From Nostoc sp. TCL26-01 (lineage in GTDB: Bacteria; Cyanobacteriota; Cyanobacteriia; Cyanobacteriales; Nostocaceae), in assembly GCF_013393945.1 (NCBI RefSeq), contig NZ_CP040297.1, positions 1,082,001 to 1,146,000 on the forward strand: 64,000 nt of DNA, read 5' to 3'. Made by a program: the position numbers and the translations under genes. The number at the start of each line of letters is the position of its first letter. The stretch's first letter is position 1. Positions 56,058-64,000 of the stretch are shown here, one piece after another. The notes beneath the pieces were generated by a model. The model was not told the DNA's origin, did not search any database, and saw nothing but the letters and a program-made list of their open reading frames with translations.

Positions 56058-56245
56058 AGCCAACAATACTTCCCTGCTGGCGTTCCTCAATATTCGGGAT
56101 ATAGAGATGACCGTCATTCAGCAATCGTGCAACATCTCCAAAAGTGATGTTGGCAACATAACTTATTTGTGTACCCAGAGAACCGCGCTGTACGGGAACG
56201 CCTTTTATAACGAGTTCAAATATTATTTTTATAGTGAATTTTCAT
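56056..56245 (-). pseudogene. N-terminal fragment of a DndB/DGQHR-like protein, frameshifted
   Basis: On the minus strand an ATG at 56245 reads MKIHYKNNI. With one T removed near 56219 it continues ELVIKGVPVQRGSLGTQISY, then VANITFGDVARLLNDGHLYI and PNIEERQQGSIVG, before the junction at 56056. The pattern GTQxSYVAxITFGDVARLLxDG with a following ERQQG resembles the N-terminus of DndB and DGQHR-domain proteins, linked to DNA phosphorothioation and, as DpdB, to 7-deazaguanine modification. It is inverted relative to the helicase and PLD pieces, so the region has also rearranged. Confidence 0.55.
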
Positions 56246-56382
56246 TGTCGTGCAAGAGGTTTATTGCCTATTGCAAGAGCGCCTATTGGCTACCTACGCA
56301 AATTATTTCAGTAATCAAATCGGATTCTTATAGCTGATTAAAAACTTATAATAGATAACTCACAACTCAGCACTCACTACTC

Positions 56383-57411
56383 ATGCAATTTATCGACCAA
56401 GCATCAATTGAAGTAGAAGCAGGTAAAGGTGGCGATGGTATCGTCGCTTTCCGGCGAGAAAAATATGTACCCGCAGGTGGCCCCTCTGGCGGTAATGGTG
56501 GACGTGGTGGTTCAGTGATTTTCGTCGCTGTGGAAAACCTGCAAACCTTGTTAGACTTCCGCTACAACCATATATTTAAAGCTGAAAATGGTGGACGTGG
56601 CGGCCCTAACAATTGCACTGGTGCTTCTGGTAAAGATTTAATCATCGAAGTTCCTTGTGGAACAGCTATTTATGATGCAGAGACAGGAGATTTATTGGGT
56701 GATTTAACCGCACCCAACCAAAGACTAATCATTGCCCAAGGTGGTAAAGGTGGTTTAGGGAACCAACACTTTTTAAGCAACCGTAACCGCGCCCCAGAAT
56801 ATGCTTTACCAGGATTACCGGGAGACAGAAAATTACTCCGTCTAGAATTGAAACTCTTGGCAGAAGTGGGAATTATTGGTTTACCCAACGCTGGTAAATC
56901 AACTCTAATATCATCTTTATCCGCCGCACGTCCCAAAATTGCTGACTATCCCTTCACAACCTTAATACCCAATTTAGGTGTAGTCCGCAAACCCACAGGA
57001 GATGGTACAGTATTCGCGGATATCCCTGGACTCATCGAAGGCGCAGCCGAAGGTGCAGGACTAGGACATGATTTTTTACGCCACATTGAACGGACACGAG
57101 TATTACTGCATTTAATTGACGCTACCAGCGATGATATCATCAGAGACTACAATACGATTCAGCAAGAATTACAAGCTTACGATCGCGGTTTAACGGAAAA
57201 AATGCAGATTTTAGCCCTCAATAAAATAGATGCAGTTGACAGAGAAACTGTAGATTTAGAAGCGCTAGCAACCCAATTAAATCATCTTTCCTACGCTCCA
57301 GTTTTCTTAATTTCTGCTGTGACACGCACAGGTTTAGAGCCTATGTTACAAGAACTGTGGGGACTCCTCGATCAAATCAATGCCCTGGAAGCAGCAGAGG
57401 TGCTGAGTTAA
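56383..57411 (+). CDS. obgE: Obg GTPase, ribosome assembly and stress
   Basis: A 342-residue essential-type GTPase that binds the 50S subunit and helps its maturation. The glycine-rich Obg fold takes residues about 1-158 ([34 protein letters not shown]). The G domain has G1 [17 protein letters not shown] (about 163-178), G3 [11 protein letters not shown] and G4 ALNKIDAV. The C-terminal OCT domain of some relatives is absent, as is common in cyanobacteria. The ATG follows ACTCAGCACTCACTACTC, a small STRR. Confidence 0.95.
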   Translation: MQFIDQASIEVEAGKGGDGIVAFRREKYVPAGGPSGGNGGRGGSVIFVAVENLQTLLDFRYNHIFKAENGGRGGPNNCTGASGKDLIIEVPCGTAIYDAETGDLLGDLTAPNQRLIIAQGGKGGLGNQHFLSNRNRAPEYALPGLPGDRKLLRLELKLLAEVGIIGLPNAGKSTLISSLSAARPKIADYPFTTLIPNLGVVRKPTGDGTVFADIPGLIEGAAEGAGLGHDFLRHIERTRVLLHLIDATSDDIIRDYNTIQQELQAYDRGLTEKMQILALNKIDAVDRETVDLEALATQLNHLSYAPVFLISAVTRTGLEPMLQELWGLLDQINALEAAEVLS

Positions 57412-57425
57412 AGCCCAAAATCCTT

Positions 57426-57490
57426 GTAGAGACGTTGCACTGCAACGTCTCTACATTCATTTTCAGCACTGCAACGTCTCTACATTCATT
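57426..57490. repeat. Double AGAGACGTTGCACTGCAACG hairpin
   Basis: A perfect palindrome TAGAGACGTTGCACTGCAACG...TCTCTA is followed by a half copy (GCACTGCAACGTCTCTACAT) 20 nt on. It lies between the convergent ends of obgE and bioF and could act as a terminator for either, although no T run is adjacent. Confidence 0.75.
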
Positions 57491-57511
57491 TGCAGAGATT
57501 TCTATTACCCA

Positions 57512-58645
57512 TTACCCATTACCCATTCCCTCTACCAATCTTTCTATATGTATAGCTTGGTGAGTTGCCATTAAAGATATTCTCATGCGACTTGTTGGTA
57601 CTGTGGGGGGTCGAATTGCTGGTGCAAAAATACCTGCTGCTTGCAGTCCCTGACTAATTTGCAATGCTTCAGCTGCACTGGGCAATTGAAAACATAATAT
57701 AGGCGACTCGGAGGGTAATAATTTCAGATTTGGTAACTTGTATAACAGTTTTTTTAAATAATCTATGTTTTTCCACAACTGGACACGGCGTTGTGGTTCT
57801 TCTTTAACTATGCTGATTGCAGCCAAAGCTGCAGCTGTGTCGGCGGGTGATAGGGCTGTGGTATAAATCCAACTAGGGGCGCGATTCCGCAAATAGTCAA
57901 TTAATGTGGCACTTCCGGCTACATACCCACCTAAACTACCAAGGGCTTTACTCAAAGTCCCAATTTGAATTAAGTTTCTCCCCGTACATCCGAAATGTTC
58001 CACACATCCAGCACCAGTTTGACCCATTACCCCAGTAGCATGAGCTTCATCAACCAGCAGCATACAGCTAAACTCATCGGCTAAATCTAAGAGTGCTGGT
58101 AAAGGACATAAATCGCCGTCCATGCTGAAAACACTATCAGTGAGAATCAAACATCGGCGGTAGTTTGGTCGTTGCTGGAGTAATATAGCTTGCAGTTCTT
58201 TTACCTGACAGTGAGCATATTCAATGACCGTCGCCCCACTGAGAATTGCCCCATTTTTCAGACTGGAATGATTGTATTGGTCAGACAGAATTAAATCTCG
58301 CTTACCAACTAAAGAGGCGATCGCTCCCACATTAGCCAAATACCCAGAACTAAATACTAGCGCGTCTTCTGTCTGTTTGAGAGCAGCGATCGCCTGTTCT
58401 AATTCTCTGTGTAATTCTCGATGTCCACTGAGTAACCGAGAACCAGTACTTCCCGTACCAAACTCTTGGGTAGCAGCCACCGCCGCCCCAATTAAGCGTT
58501 CATCCCCAGCCAATCCCAGATAATCATTACTGGCAAAATTAATTACCTCCCGTCCAGCTAATTGGACAGTCGCACCAGAACGACCATCAATAGCTTGCAC
58601 CGAACGATACCAATCAGCCCGACGGATAGTTATCAAGGATTTCAT
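57512..58645 (-). CDS. bioF: 8-amino-7-oxononanoate synthase (biotin synthesis)
   Basis: A 377-residue PLP enzyme that condenses pimeloyl-ACP or -CoA with L-alanine. It has [57 protein letters not shown] and the PLP lysine in [20 protein letters not shown]. The ATG at 58645 is the first plausible start. The reading frame continues upstream through NPYDWL, which looks like the normal N-terminus of relatives, and then into CCCATTACCC repeat. The repeat may have replaced the original start, so the true N-terminus is uncertain by a few residues. Confidence 0.9.
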   Translation of the reverse strand: MKSLITIRRADWYRSVQAIDGRSGATVQLAGREVINFASNDYLGLAGDERLIGAAVAATQEFGTGSTGSRLLSGHRELHRELEQAIAALKQTEDALVFSSGYLANVGAIASLVGKRDLILSDQYNHSSLKNGAILSGATVIEYAHCQVKELQAILLQQRPNYRRCLILTDSVFSMDGDLCPLPALLDLADEFSCMLLVDEAHATGVMGQTGAGCVEHFGCTGRNLIQIGTLSKALGSLGGYVAGSATLIDYLRNRAPSWIYTTALSPADTAAALAAISIVKEEPQRRVQLWKNIDYLKKLLYKLPNLKLLPSESPILCFQLPSAAEALQISQGLQAAGIFAPAIRPPTVPTSRMRISLMATHQAIHIERLVEGMGNG

Positions 58646-58651
58646 TAACCA

Positions 58652-58800
58652 ATCATAGGGATTGGGTAATGGGGAGTGGGGAGTGGGGAGTGGGGGGAGA
58701 TGAGGGGACAAGGAGAGTAACGAAGGATAAAAATTACCACTGACTAATGACTATTGACTAATGACTATTGACTAATGACTATTGACTAATGACTAATGAC
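58652..58800. repeat. STRR tract (GGGGAGTG and TGACTATTGACTAA)
   Basis: GGGGAGTGGGGAGTGG units are followed by about eight TGACTAA/TGACTAT heptamers, separating ruvA from bioF. The tract touches both gene ends. Confidence 0.9.
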
Positions 58801-59431
58801 TAACCTGCTCACTACTCAAATGAGCGATCGCTTGTCTAATCCAATCTTCTACATAGGCATCCTTCGGTAATCCAATATCTTCACTGACGACGTGTAAGGC
58901 GTTGCTAACTTCATGAGCAGTATACCCTAAAGCGAATAATGTCATTTGCACTTCTTCGAGAATATTGGCGGCTGGCCCCTCTGTGGCGACAAAGAAGCCT
59001 GCTGATTTACGCCACTCGATTAATTTGGCTTTTAGTTCCAAACAGATACGTTCAGCGATTTTTTTACCGACACCAGGAGCTTGAATTAAGATTTGGGTAT
59101 TGCCAGTGATGATGGCTTGGACTAAATCTGGTACTTCCAAGGTGTCTAAGAGAGCGATCGCTAAAGCTGCACCAACACCACTAACCGTTAATAAGTGACG
59201 AAATAAATCTCGTTCGGCTGGTGAAGCAAAGCCATACAGTAGGGGTACTTCTTCCCGAATTTGGTAATGGGTAAAGATTTGTACCAATTCTCCGGTTGTG
59301 GTTAACTGCTTTGCCAGCCTTTGCGGCACTTGCAAATCGTACCCCATACTGTTCACTTCTAGGGTCAAAATAACACGATTACTACCGAGGTTTTGGATAC
59401 CGGCAACTATTCCTTTGAGATAACTAATCAT
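58793..59431 (-). CDS. ruvA: Holliday-junction-binding protein RuvA
   Basis: A 212-residue subunit of the RuvAB branch-migration complex. The N-terminal OB fold ([20 protein letters not shown]), the two helix-hairpin-helix motifs ([38 protein letters not shown]) and the C-terminal domain III (about residues 155-205, [17 protein letters not shown]) are all present. The ATG overlaps the stop of the upstream phosphatase gene by 4 nt (ATGA), so the pair forms one operon. The C-terminal few residues (SSEQVSH) run up to the repeat tract. Confidence 0.95.
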   Translation of the reverse strand: MISYLKGIVAGIQNLGSNRVILTLEVNSMGYDLQVPQRLAKQLTTTGELVQIFTHYQIREEVPLLYGFASPAERDLFRHLLTVSGVGAALAIALLDTLEVPDLVQAIITGNTQILIQAPGVGKKIAERICLELKAKLIEWRKSAGFFVATEGPAANILEEVQMTLFALGYTAHEVSNALHVVSEDIGLPKDAYVEDWIRQAIAHLSSEQVSH

Positions 59432-60177
59432 TCTAGGAAACCAAAATAAAATAGCCCTTCAATAATTCCACCTGCACAAAAATCTTTTGCCAGGTAGCGA
59501 TGGTCTGCGGGATACTCGTTGTGCCACTGTAGAAGTTCAGGTCGGGCATTACCGACGATGATTCCCCGTTCGTTGCCTACAGCGAACAAAGCAATATCAT
59601 TACCTGAATCACCACAGACAACTGTTCTTTCTGATGCAAATTCCCACTTTTGACGAAGAAACTGCATTGCCTGACCTTTATCGCTGTTAAATGGTACAAT
59701 GTCAAGGTCTATACCGCTACTATAAATTAACTTTATATTTAGTTCACATTTTTGCAGTTCTAACTTAAGTTTTGGTAACACGCTGGCAGCTACTTCCTGA
59801 TGTAGAAAGAAACTCACTTTAAAAGGACGTTGCTCAGATGCTGGTTGCATTGCTAACTCAGGAAAATTTTTGGTAACGGATAAGACTAATTCTCTGTCCC
59901 AACCCACGGAGAGAATTTCTGACCAACCAGAATTAGGACTATCACTGCCATCAAGATAGATTTCTGTCCCTACCGACAAGACTAGTCCATCTGGTTCTAT
60001 AAGATTTTTTTCCGCTTGCAGTTCCTGGTATAGGATAGGCGATCGCCCAGTAGCATAAACTATCTTTGTGCCATATTCTTGGCGATGGCGAGTCAGTAAT
60101 TGACTTAGTTCTACTAAAGCAGCGTCATTCCCAACTAAAGTGTGATCCAAATCAGTAACAAAAAGAAATGGTTTCAT
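59428..60177 (-). CDS. Sucrose-phosphate-phosphatase-like HAD hydrolase
   Basis: A 249-residue member of the sucrose-phosphate phosphatase family of HAD enzymes, which hydrolyses sucrose 6F-phosphate to sucrose. The nucleophile motif [20 protein letters not shown], the lysine in [12 protein letters not shown] and the [13 protein letters not shown] loop are all visible. Sucrose is a compatible solute and carbon carrier in heterocystous cyanobacteria. A closely related mannosyl- or glucosylglycerate phosphatase cannot be excluded by eye. It is translationally coupled to ruvA. Confidence 0.85.
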   Translation of the reverse strand: MKPFLFVTDLDHTLVGNDAALVELSQLLTRHRQEYGTKIVYATGRSPILYQELQAEKNLIEPDGLVLSVGTEIYLDGSDSPNSGWSEILSVGWDRELVLSVTKNFPELAMQPASEQRPFKVSFFLHQEVAASVLPKLKLELQKCELNIKLIYSSGIDLDIVPFNSDKGQAMQFLRQKWEFASERTVVCGDSGNDIALFAVGNERGIIVGNARPELLQWHNEYPADHRYLAKDFCAGGIIEGLFYFGFLE

Positions 60178-60283
60178 GATTCTAGTCCCCAGTTAATAGT
60201 TACCAAAACAGCTAAAAATTGCCCAATTACATCAAGACATATCTGACACCGATTTCATATTCAGGAGTTACCCGAAATCCTGA

Positions 60284-60305
60284 TAGAGACGTAGCTACGT
60301 CTCTA
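60284..60305. repeat. Perfect palindrome TAGAGACGTAGCTACGTCTCTA
   Basis: A 22-bp perfect palindrome of the AGAGACG family between divergent genes, about 100 nt from each start. It may be a dispersed hairpin rather than an operator. The surrounding 60178-60404 shows no gene. Confidence 0.75.
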
Positions 60306-60404
60306 CGTCTTGTTAAAAGATGTTTAATTGTATTTATTGGTATCTTCATCCATCTAATGTTATTGTGGTGCTTTAATATTCCCACTCCCTCATTCTGAGA
60401 ATTT

Positions 60405-61046
60405 ATGACTAATAACACCCGAATAATTAGCAAAGCTACGATATATGTAATTACTATCAGCCTAATTTCCTCCATTAATTTACTAAGAACTTCTACCTCT
60501 GTCGCCAACCCCATTAACGAAGTAGTGACAGCAACACAAACAAAGCAACTCCGTCCTACTCGACTCACTGCCAAGGAAATCAGCCAAGTTAAACGGACAC
60601 TAACAGGTCAAAAACCAATTCTTGACCAAGCGTTCCGAGTTAATCTACCAGATTTTGGTTCCTGTGTATTCTTACCCGTGCAGGAATTTTCTCAAAAAAC
60701 TAAAAAAAATAGACTGACTCTCTATCTAGTCAAAAATGACAAAATAGTCTATACTTTCCCTCAATCACAACAAGTACAATCCTGGAACTTCTCGTCATTA
60801 AAAGCTGTATCCTTTCTGGAGCTACATTTTGATGACCCTAATGAAGATGGGATCTTGCTTATTAGTAACTACACTACGGGAAGTTCTGCAAATTCTCGTC
60901 TCTTTCCAGTAGTTACGCTTTATAATCGAGAAGAAAAGGGATTTACAGTGTACGAAGATATTAGTAAAAAGCTGACAACACGGAGAGTAAAAACAATTGC
61001 TGAAGCTGAAAAGATTTTAAGAAACGAGTTTAATTTCTTACCCTAA
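60405..61046 (+). CDS. Secreted or lumen orphan protein
   Basis: A 213-residue protein. The first 35 residues form a signal-like sequence (ISKATIYVITISLISSINLL, then TSTSVANP) with a possible cleavage site after SVA. The mature part has a beta-rich centre (FGSCVFLPVQEFSQKTKKNR, LHFDDPNEDGILLISNY) reminiscent of integrin-like FG-GAP or calcium-binding loops (DDPNEDG). No family is recognised. It converges on xseB with a 4-bp gap. Confidence 0.6.
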   Translation: MTNNTRIISKATIYVITISLISSINLLRTSTSVANPINEVVTATQTKQLRPTRLTAKEISQVKRTLTGQKPILDQAFRVNLPDFGSCVFLPVQEFSQKTKKNRLTLYLVKNDKIVYTFPQSQQVQSWNFSSLKAVSFLELHFDDPNEDGILLISNYTTGSSANSRLFPVVTLYNREEKGFTVYEDISKKLTTRRVKTIAEAEKILRNEFNFLP

Positions 61047-61050
61047 ACCA

Positions 61051-61284
61051 CTAATCATCACTCAAAGTTTCAATTAATAAATCTATTTTTTGCTGTCGTT
61101 GCTGGAGAAAAGTTTCGCATTGACGTAAATACTCAACTGCATGGGCAAATTGGTCAAACACCGCCTCCAACTCCAACTCACCTGACTCAATCCGAGCAAT
61201 AATTTCATCTATTTCTGCAACCTTGGCTTCATAATTCCAATCAGTCACAGCATCAGCACTAGCAGAATTCTTACGTTTAACCAT
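61051..61284 (-). CDS. xseB: Exodeoxyribonuclease VII small subunit
   Basis: A 77-residue small subunit of the ssDNA exonuclease ExoVII. It has the family pattern [40 protein letters not shown] and a final coiled segment [18 protein letters not shown]. The N-terminal lysine-rich stretch ([11 protein letters not shown]) is a cyanobacterial extension. The usual partner xseA would be expected upstream but is not in the window; the space holds repeats and a MITE. Confidence 0.9.
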   Translation of the reverse strand: MVKRKNSASADAVTDWNYEAKVAEIDEIIARIESGELELEAVFDQFAHAVEYLRQCETFLQQRQQKIDLLIETLSDD

Positions 61285-61337
61285 CAATTTTTTTCTATCC
61301 GATATTATTTCACACAGATAATTTTAACCATACTTTG

Positions 61338-61448
61338 TAGTCATTGGTCATTAGTCAATGGTCAATAGTCAATAGTCATTAGTCATTAGTCATTAGTTCT
61401 ATACTCAGCACGGGCTAAACGCCCCGCTTCCGCTAACAGCACTCCCTC
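61338..61448. repeat. STRR tract with the CGGGCTAAACGCCCCG element
   Basis: TGGTCAT/TAGTCAA/TAGTCATT heptamers are followed by ATACTCAGC and, at about 61403-61443, AGCACGGGCTAAACGCCCCG and CTTCCGCTAACAGCAC, as at 2427 and 46578. The tract ends against the MITE at 61449. Confidence 0.85.
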
Positions 61449-61574
61449 ATACCAATTCACTAAAAATCTGGTACAGATCCAAATACGGAAACCCTTGTAA
61501 AATCAGAGTTTCTTAATTTTGAATTTTGTAGGCGTGAGCCTTCCCGAAGGGTATTTTGAATTTTGAATTGGTAT
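61449..61574 (+). mobile_element. 126-bp MITE, ATACCAATTCA family, copy 3, with nested insertion
   Basis: The terminal arms ATACCAATTCA and TGAATTGGTAT are perfect. It is longer than copies 1 and 2 because a roughly 27-bp palindromic unit (TAGGCGTGAGCCTTCCCGAA, then GGGTA) sits inside the TTTTGAATTTTG run. This shows insertion of a small dispersed repeat into the MITE. Confidence 0.85.
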
Positions 61575-61634
61575 CACTCATCTTATCCTTTGACTAAGAT
61601 ACAATCGACTTACCCACTGCTACTGCCTGCGGTT

Positions 61635-62372
61635 ATGGTTAACACCTCTCCACAACAATCGACTCCAGCCGCTACTCCATCATACATTCCACCGCTTGAG
61701 AGTGGCGATCGCCTCACAAGCCCAGAATTTGAGCGTCGTTACAATGCTATGCCTAATCTCAAGAAAGCCGAATTAATTGAAGGAGTAGTTTACGTGGCTT
61801 CCCCTCTGCGCTTTGAACCCCACGCCGAACCCCATGCCAATTTGATGATTTGGTTAGGAAATTATAAGGTAGCTACGCCTGGAGTGAGACTGGGTGATAA
61901 TCCAACAGTGCGCCTTGATTTAGATAACGAACCTCAACCCGATGCGATTTTAATCATTGATTCCACTTGTGGGGGAAAATCGGAGATTGGTGCAGATGGT
62001 TATGTGGAAGGCGCACCAGAATTAGTTGCCGAAGTTGCTGCTAGTAGTGCTACCAAAGATTTGTATGACAAAAAACGTGCCTATCGTCGCAATGGCATCC
62101 AAGAATATATCGTCTGGCAAGTGTTTGAAAGTACAATTAGTTGGTTTAGCTTGGAAGATGGTGAATATGTAGCGTTAACACCAGATGCAGCAGGTGTTAT
62201 TCAAAGTCGAGTCTTCCCAGGATTATGGCTAGATATCTCTGCGTTAGTGACGGGAAATATGCCCCAAGTGTTGACGGTGTTGCAACAAGGCTTAAGTTCT
62301 AGTGAACATCAAGCTTTTGTGCAGCAACTGAGTGATAGTCTTTCTCATCACTCCTCAAGTAAAATCTACTAA
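61635..62372 (+). CDS. Uma2-family protein, tandem duplicate 1
   Basis: A 245-residue Uma2/DUF820 protein with LTSPEFERRYNAMPNLKKAE, LIEGVVYVASPLRFEPHAEP, EPQPDAILIIDSTCGG, APELVAEVAASSATKDLYDK and EYIVWQVFE. The ELVAEV...K segment carries the predicted PD-(D/E)XK residues. The start MVNTSPQQ at 61635 is chosen because the paralogue 10 bp downstream starts the same way; the 24 codons before it read through MITE and spacer. The C-terminus (SLSHHSSSKIY) differs from its twin. Confidence 0.85.
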   Translation: MVNTSPQQSTPAATPSYIPPLESGDRLTSPEFERRYNAMPNLKKAELIEGVVYVASPLRFEPHAEPHANLMIWLGNYKVATPGVRLGDNPTVRLDLDNEPQPDAILIIDSTCGGKSEIGADGYVEGAPELVAEVAASSATKDLYDKKRAYRRNGIQEYIVWQVFESTISWFSLEDGEYVALTPDAAGVIQSRVFPGLWLDISALVTGNMPQVLTVLQQGLSSSEHQAFVQQLSDSLSHHSSSKIY

Positions 62373-62382
62373 GATGCGGGTT

Positions 62383-63093
62383 ATGGTTAACACTTCTCCA
62401 CAACAATCAACTCCAGCCGCTACTCCATCATACATTCCACCGCTTGAGAGTGGCGATCGCCTCACAAGCCCAGAATTTGAGCGTCGTTACAATGCTATGC
62501 CTAATCTCAAGAAAGCCGAATTAATTGAAGGAGTAGTTTACGTGGCTTCCCCTCTGCGCTTTGAACCCCACGCCGAACCCCATGCTAATTTGATGGGTTG
62601 GTTGTGGTCTTATAAAATAGTTACGCCTGGAGTAAGACTGGGTGATAATCCAACAGTGCGCCTTGATTTAGATAACGAACCTCAACCCGATGCGATTTTA
62701 ATCATTGATTCCACTTGTGGGGGAAAATCGGAGATTGGTGCAGATGGTTATGTGGAAGGCGCACCAGAATTAGTTGCCGAAGTTGCTGCTAGTAGTGCTA
62801 CCAAAGATTTGTATGACAAAAAACGTGCCTATCGTCGCAATGGCATCCAAGAATATATCGTCTGGCAAGTGTTTGAAAGTACAATTAGTTGGTTTAGCTT
62901 GGAAGATGGTGAATATGTAGCGTTAACACCAGATGCAGCAGGTGTTATTCAAAGTCGAGTCTTCCCAGGATTATGGCTAGATATCTCTGCGTTAGTGACG
63001 GGAAATATGCCCCAAGTGTTGACGGTGTTGCAACAAGGCTTAAGTTCTAGTGAACATCAAGCGTTTGTCCAGCAGTTGAGTGCTGAGTGCTGA
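62383..63093 (+). CDS. Uma2-family protein, tandem duplicate 2
   Basis: A 236-residue near-identical copy of the preceding protein. The visible protein differences are few: IWLGNYKVA becomes GWLWSYKIV around residue 85, and the last residues become SAEC. Most codons are identical at the DNA level, including silent positions, so duplication is recent or maintained by gene conversion. MRVMVNTS at 62374 is an alternative start 9 nt upstream. Confidence 0.85.
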   Translation: MVNTSPQQSTPAATPSYIPPLESGDRLTSPEFERRYNAMPNLKKAELIEGVVYVASPLRFEPHAEPHANLMGWLWSYKIVTPGVRLGDNPTVRLDLDNEPQPDAILIIDSTCGGKSEIGADGYVEGAPELVAEVAASSATKDLYDKKRAYRRNGIQEYIVWQVFESTISWFSLEDGEYVALTPDAAGVIQSRVFPGLWLDISALVTGNMPQVLTVLQQGLSSSEHQAFVQQLSAEC

Positions 63094-63222
63094 GTAGTAG
63101 ACATCTCCAAAAACGATCAAATGAAAATTATTTACGACCACTTATCCATCTTTTTTCATTGCGTCTTGTAATGCTAAAATTAAGACTAAGGTAGCGGTCT
63201 TGTATTCGCCAACGTTTATTAT

Positions 63223-63567
63223 ATGTCGCAACCAGTGCAATACGTAACCAATGAACATGGAGAACGAGTAGGGGTTTTATTGGACTTGAATACCTATTAT
63301 CGCCTGGTTAATCCATTAGGATTGGATGATGAGTGTTTGCTTGGTCTGAGTACAGATGAGTTAAAAGCACTGTCCTGTTGTAAACTAGCTGTGGCAGAGC
63401 AGACCCGTTTGGATGATTTAGTAGCGAGAAATACAGAGTCATTGTTGTGTGCCGATGAGGTTGGTGAGTTAGATGATTTGTTGGCAAAGGCAGATCAATT
63501 AACAATTCTGAAAACTCGCGCCAGATACACGCTCAAGCGCTTGGAAAAGGTGAAAGCGGCAGCGTGA
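63223..63567 (+). CDS. Partner protein of an HNH nuclease (module 2), Phd/YefM-like start
   Basis: A 114-residue acidic protein. The N-terminal MSQPVQYVTNEHGERVGVLL with DLNTYYRLV is like the beginning of Phd/YefM antitoxins (the VxYVTxxxGxxxxVxL strand pair). The C-terminal 70 residues are helical with LDDLVARNTESLLCADEVGE and LDDLLAKADQ. Its TGA overlaps the GTG start of the HNH gene (GTGA), so translation is coupled. It stands in the same order and relation as the 89-residue protein at 54891, but with a different N-terminus. Confidence 0.65.
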   Translation: MSQPVQYVTNEHGERVGVLLDLNTYYRLVNPLGLDDECLLGLSTDELKALSCCKLAVAEQTRLDDLVARNTESLLCADEVGELDDLLAKADQLTILKTRARYTLKRLEKVKAAA

Positions 63568-63992
63568 GTGCTTATATTCGGGTTGAGTTGCAGCGACAAA
63601 TCCGCATTCGCTTTGGTGAGTGCTGTGCTTATTGTCGAACAGCAGAGTTTCTAACGGCGATGACGTTTGAATTTGAGCATATTCGTCCTCTTTCAGTGGC
63701 TGGGGAAACAGTATTTGAAAATCTTTGTTTTGCCTGTCCGTCTTGTAATCGCTATAAGGGCGATCGTCAGACTGCTATCGATCCGGAAAGTGGGGAAACT
63801 GTGCCGTTATTTCATCCCCAAGAGCAAGTTTGGCAGGAACATTTCGCTTGGAATGAGAGTAAAACAGAAATAAATGGATTGACAGCATTTGGTCGAGCTA
63901 CAATCACAGCATTACAGATGAATCGAAAGTCCTTAGTTCGGGCAAGGGCAATGTGGGTTAAATTGGATGAACACCCACCAGAGTTGGATTGA
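63564..63992 (+). CDS. HNH endonuclease (module 2)
   Basis: A 142-residue HNH nuclease starting at a GTG. CCAYCRTAEFLTAMTFEFEH gives the first Cys pair and the catalytic EH, followed by IRPLSVAGETVFENLCFACP and SCNRYKGDRQ (second Cys pair). The tail has TVPLFHPQEQVWQEHFAWNE, GLTAFGRATITALQMNRK and MWVKLDEHPPELD, which align with the tail of the copy at 55130. The histidine of the DH pair is kept while the preceding Asp is Glu. The window ends 8 nt after the stop, so further module genes cannot be excluded. Confidence 0.85.
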   Translation: MSAYIRVELQRQIRIRFGECCAYCRTAEFLTAMTFEFEHIRPLSVAGETVFENLCFACPSCNRYKGDRQTAIDPESGETVPLFHPQEQVWQEHFAWNESKTEINGLTAFGRATITALQMNRKSLVRARAMWVKLDEHPPELD

Positions 63993-64000
63993 TTGGGGCA

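Noticed and set aside
1..64000. tRNA, rRNA, riboswitch or replication origin
   Set aside because: No T-loop/anticodon pattern, conserved riboswitch core or DnaA-box cluster was noticed on either strand; a covariance search was not possible.

Overview
The window looks like chromosome of a filamentous, heterocyst-forming cyanobacterium of the Nostoc/Anabaena group. The signs are the frequent octamer GCGATCGC (HIP1), intergenic regions filled with 7-nt tandem arrays (TAGTCAT, GGTCAAT, CACTCCC and GGGGATT types), many palindromic small dispersed repeats, and cyanobacterial genes: ndhS, an nblS-type histidine kinase, the cyanobacterial hfq next to dapF, and a protein with the Mo-dependent nitrogenase C-terminal domain. 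No rRNA, tRNA, CRISPR array or intact transposase gene was recognised.

Layout. 1-5 kb: an SRPBCC-like protein, the Mrp/ApbC P-loop ATPase, RodA, NdhS and a HAS-barrel-like protein. 5.3-7.4 kb: a CPA2 cation/proton antiporter with a Usp-like tail. 7.9-10.4 kb: UDP-glucuronate decarboxylase and UDP-glucose dehydrogenase, ending in a clear terminator. Together these two make UDP-xylose from UDP-glucose. 10.8-17.2 kb: an AT-rich surface-glycan block holding a FkbM-like protein, a 1114-residue two-methyltransferase/two-glycosyltransferase fusion, and a GT41-like glycosyltransferase. A 238-bp inverted-repeat element interrupts this block. 17.3-21.9 kb: an RND efflux pump and its lipoprotein adaptor. 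22.4-26 kb: a Kef-type antiporter, hfq and dapF. 26.5-30 kb: two Ser/Thr kinases. 30.2-33.6 kb: a nuclease-like orphan, a flavin-binding protein divergent from its likely MocR regulator, and a small orphan. 33.6-41 kb: a peptide export cluster with a HlyD adaptor, a C39-peptidase ABC exporter carrying a cNMP-like domain, an HTH protein and a parvulin. 41.8-46.9 kb: a sugar epimerase, purD, nblS and a small membrane protein with its own terminator. 47-50.2 kb: a NACHT/pentapeptide STAND protein split by one in-frame TAG, with a 335-bp MITE ending on its stop codon. 50.7-53.5 kb: an orphan, a Uma2 nuclease and a TerB-like/Mo-nitrogenase C-terminal protein.

53.5-56.3 kb is a gene graveyard. It holds a frameshifted helicase C-terminus, the N-terminus of a PLD-like protein and an inverted DndB/DGQHR-like fragment. 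The set resembles a dead 7-deazaguanine (dpd-like) or DISARM-like DNA-modification or defence island. MITEs break it up, and an intact two-gene HNH module sits inside it. A diverged copy of that module, whose first protein starts like a Phd/YefM antitoxin, lies at 63.2-64 kb beside a very recent tandem duplication of a Uma2 gene. Between them are obgE, bioF, ruvA, a sucrose-phosphate-phosphatase-like gene, a secreted orphan and xseB.

The best candidates for something undescribed are the paired HNH module, the NACHT protein with the single in-frame TAG, the fossil DNA-modification island, and the small terminator-bounded ORF at 46.7-46.9 kb. All protein names rest on reading motifs by eye; no database search was run.
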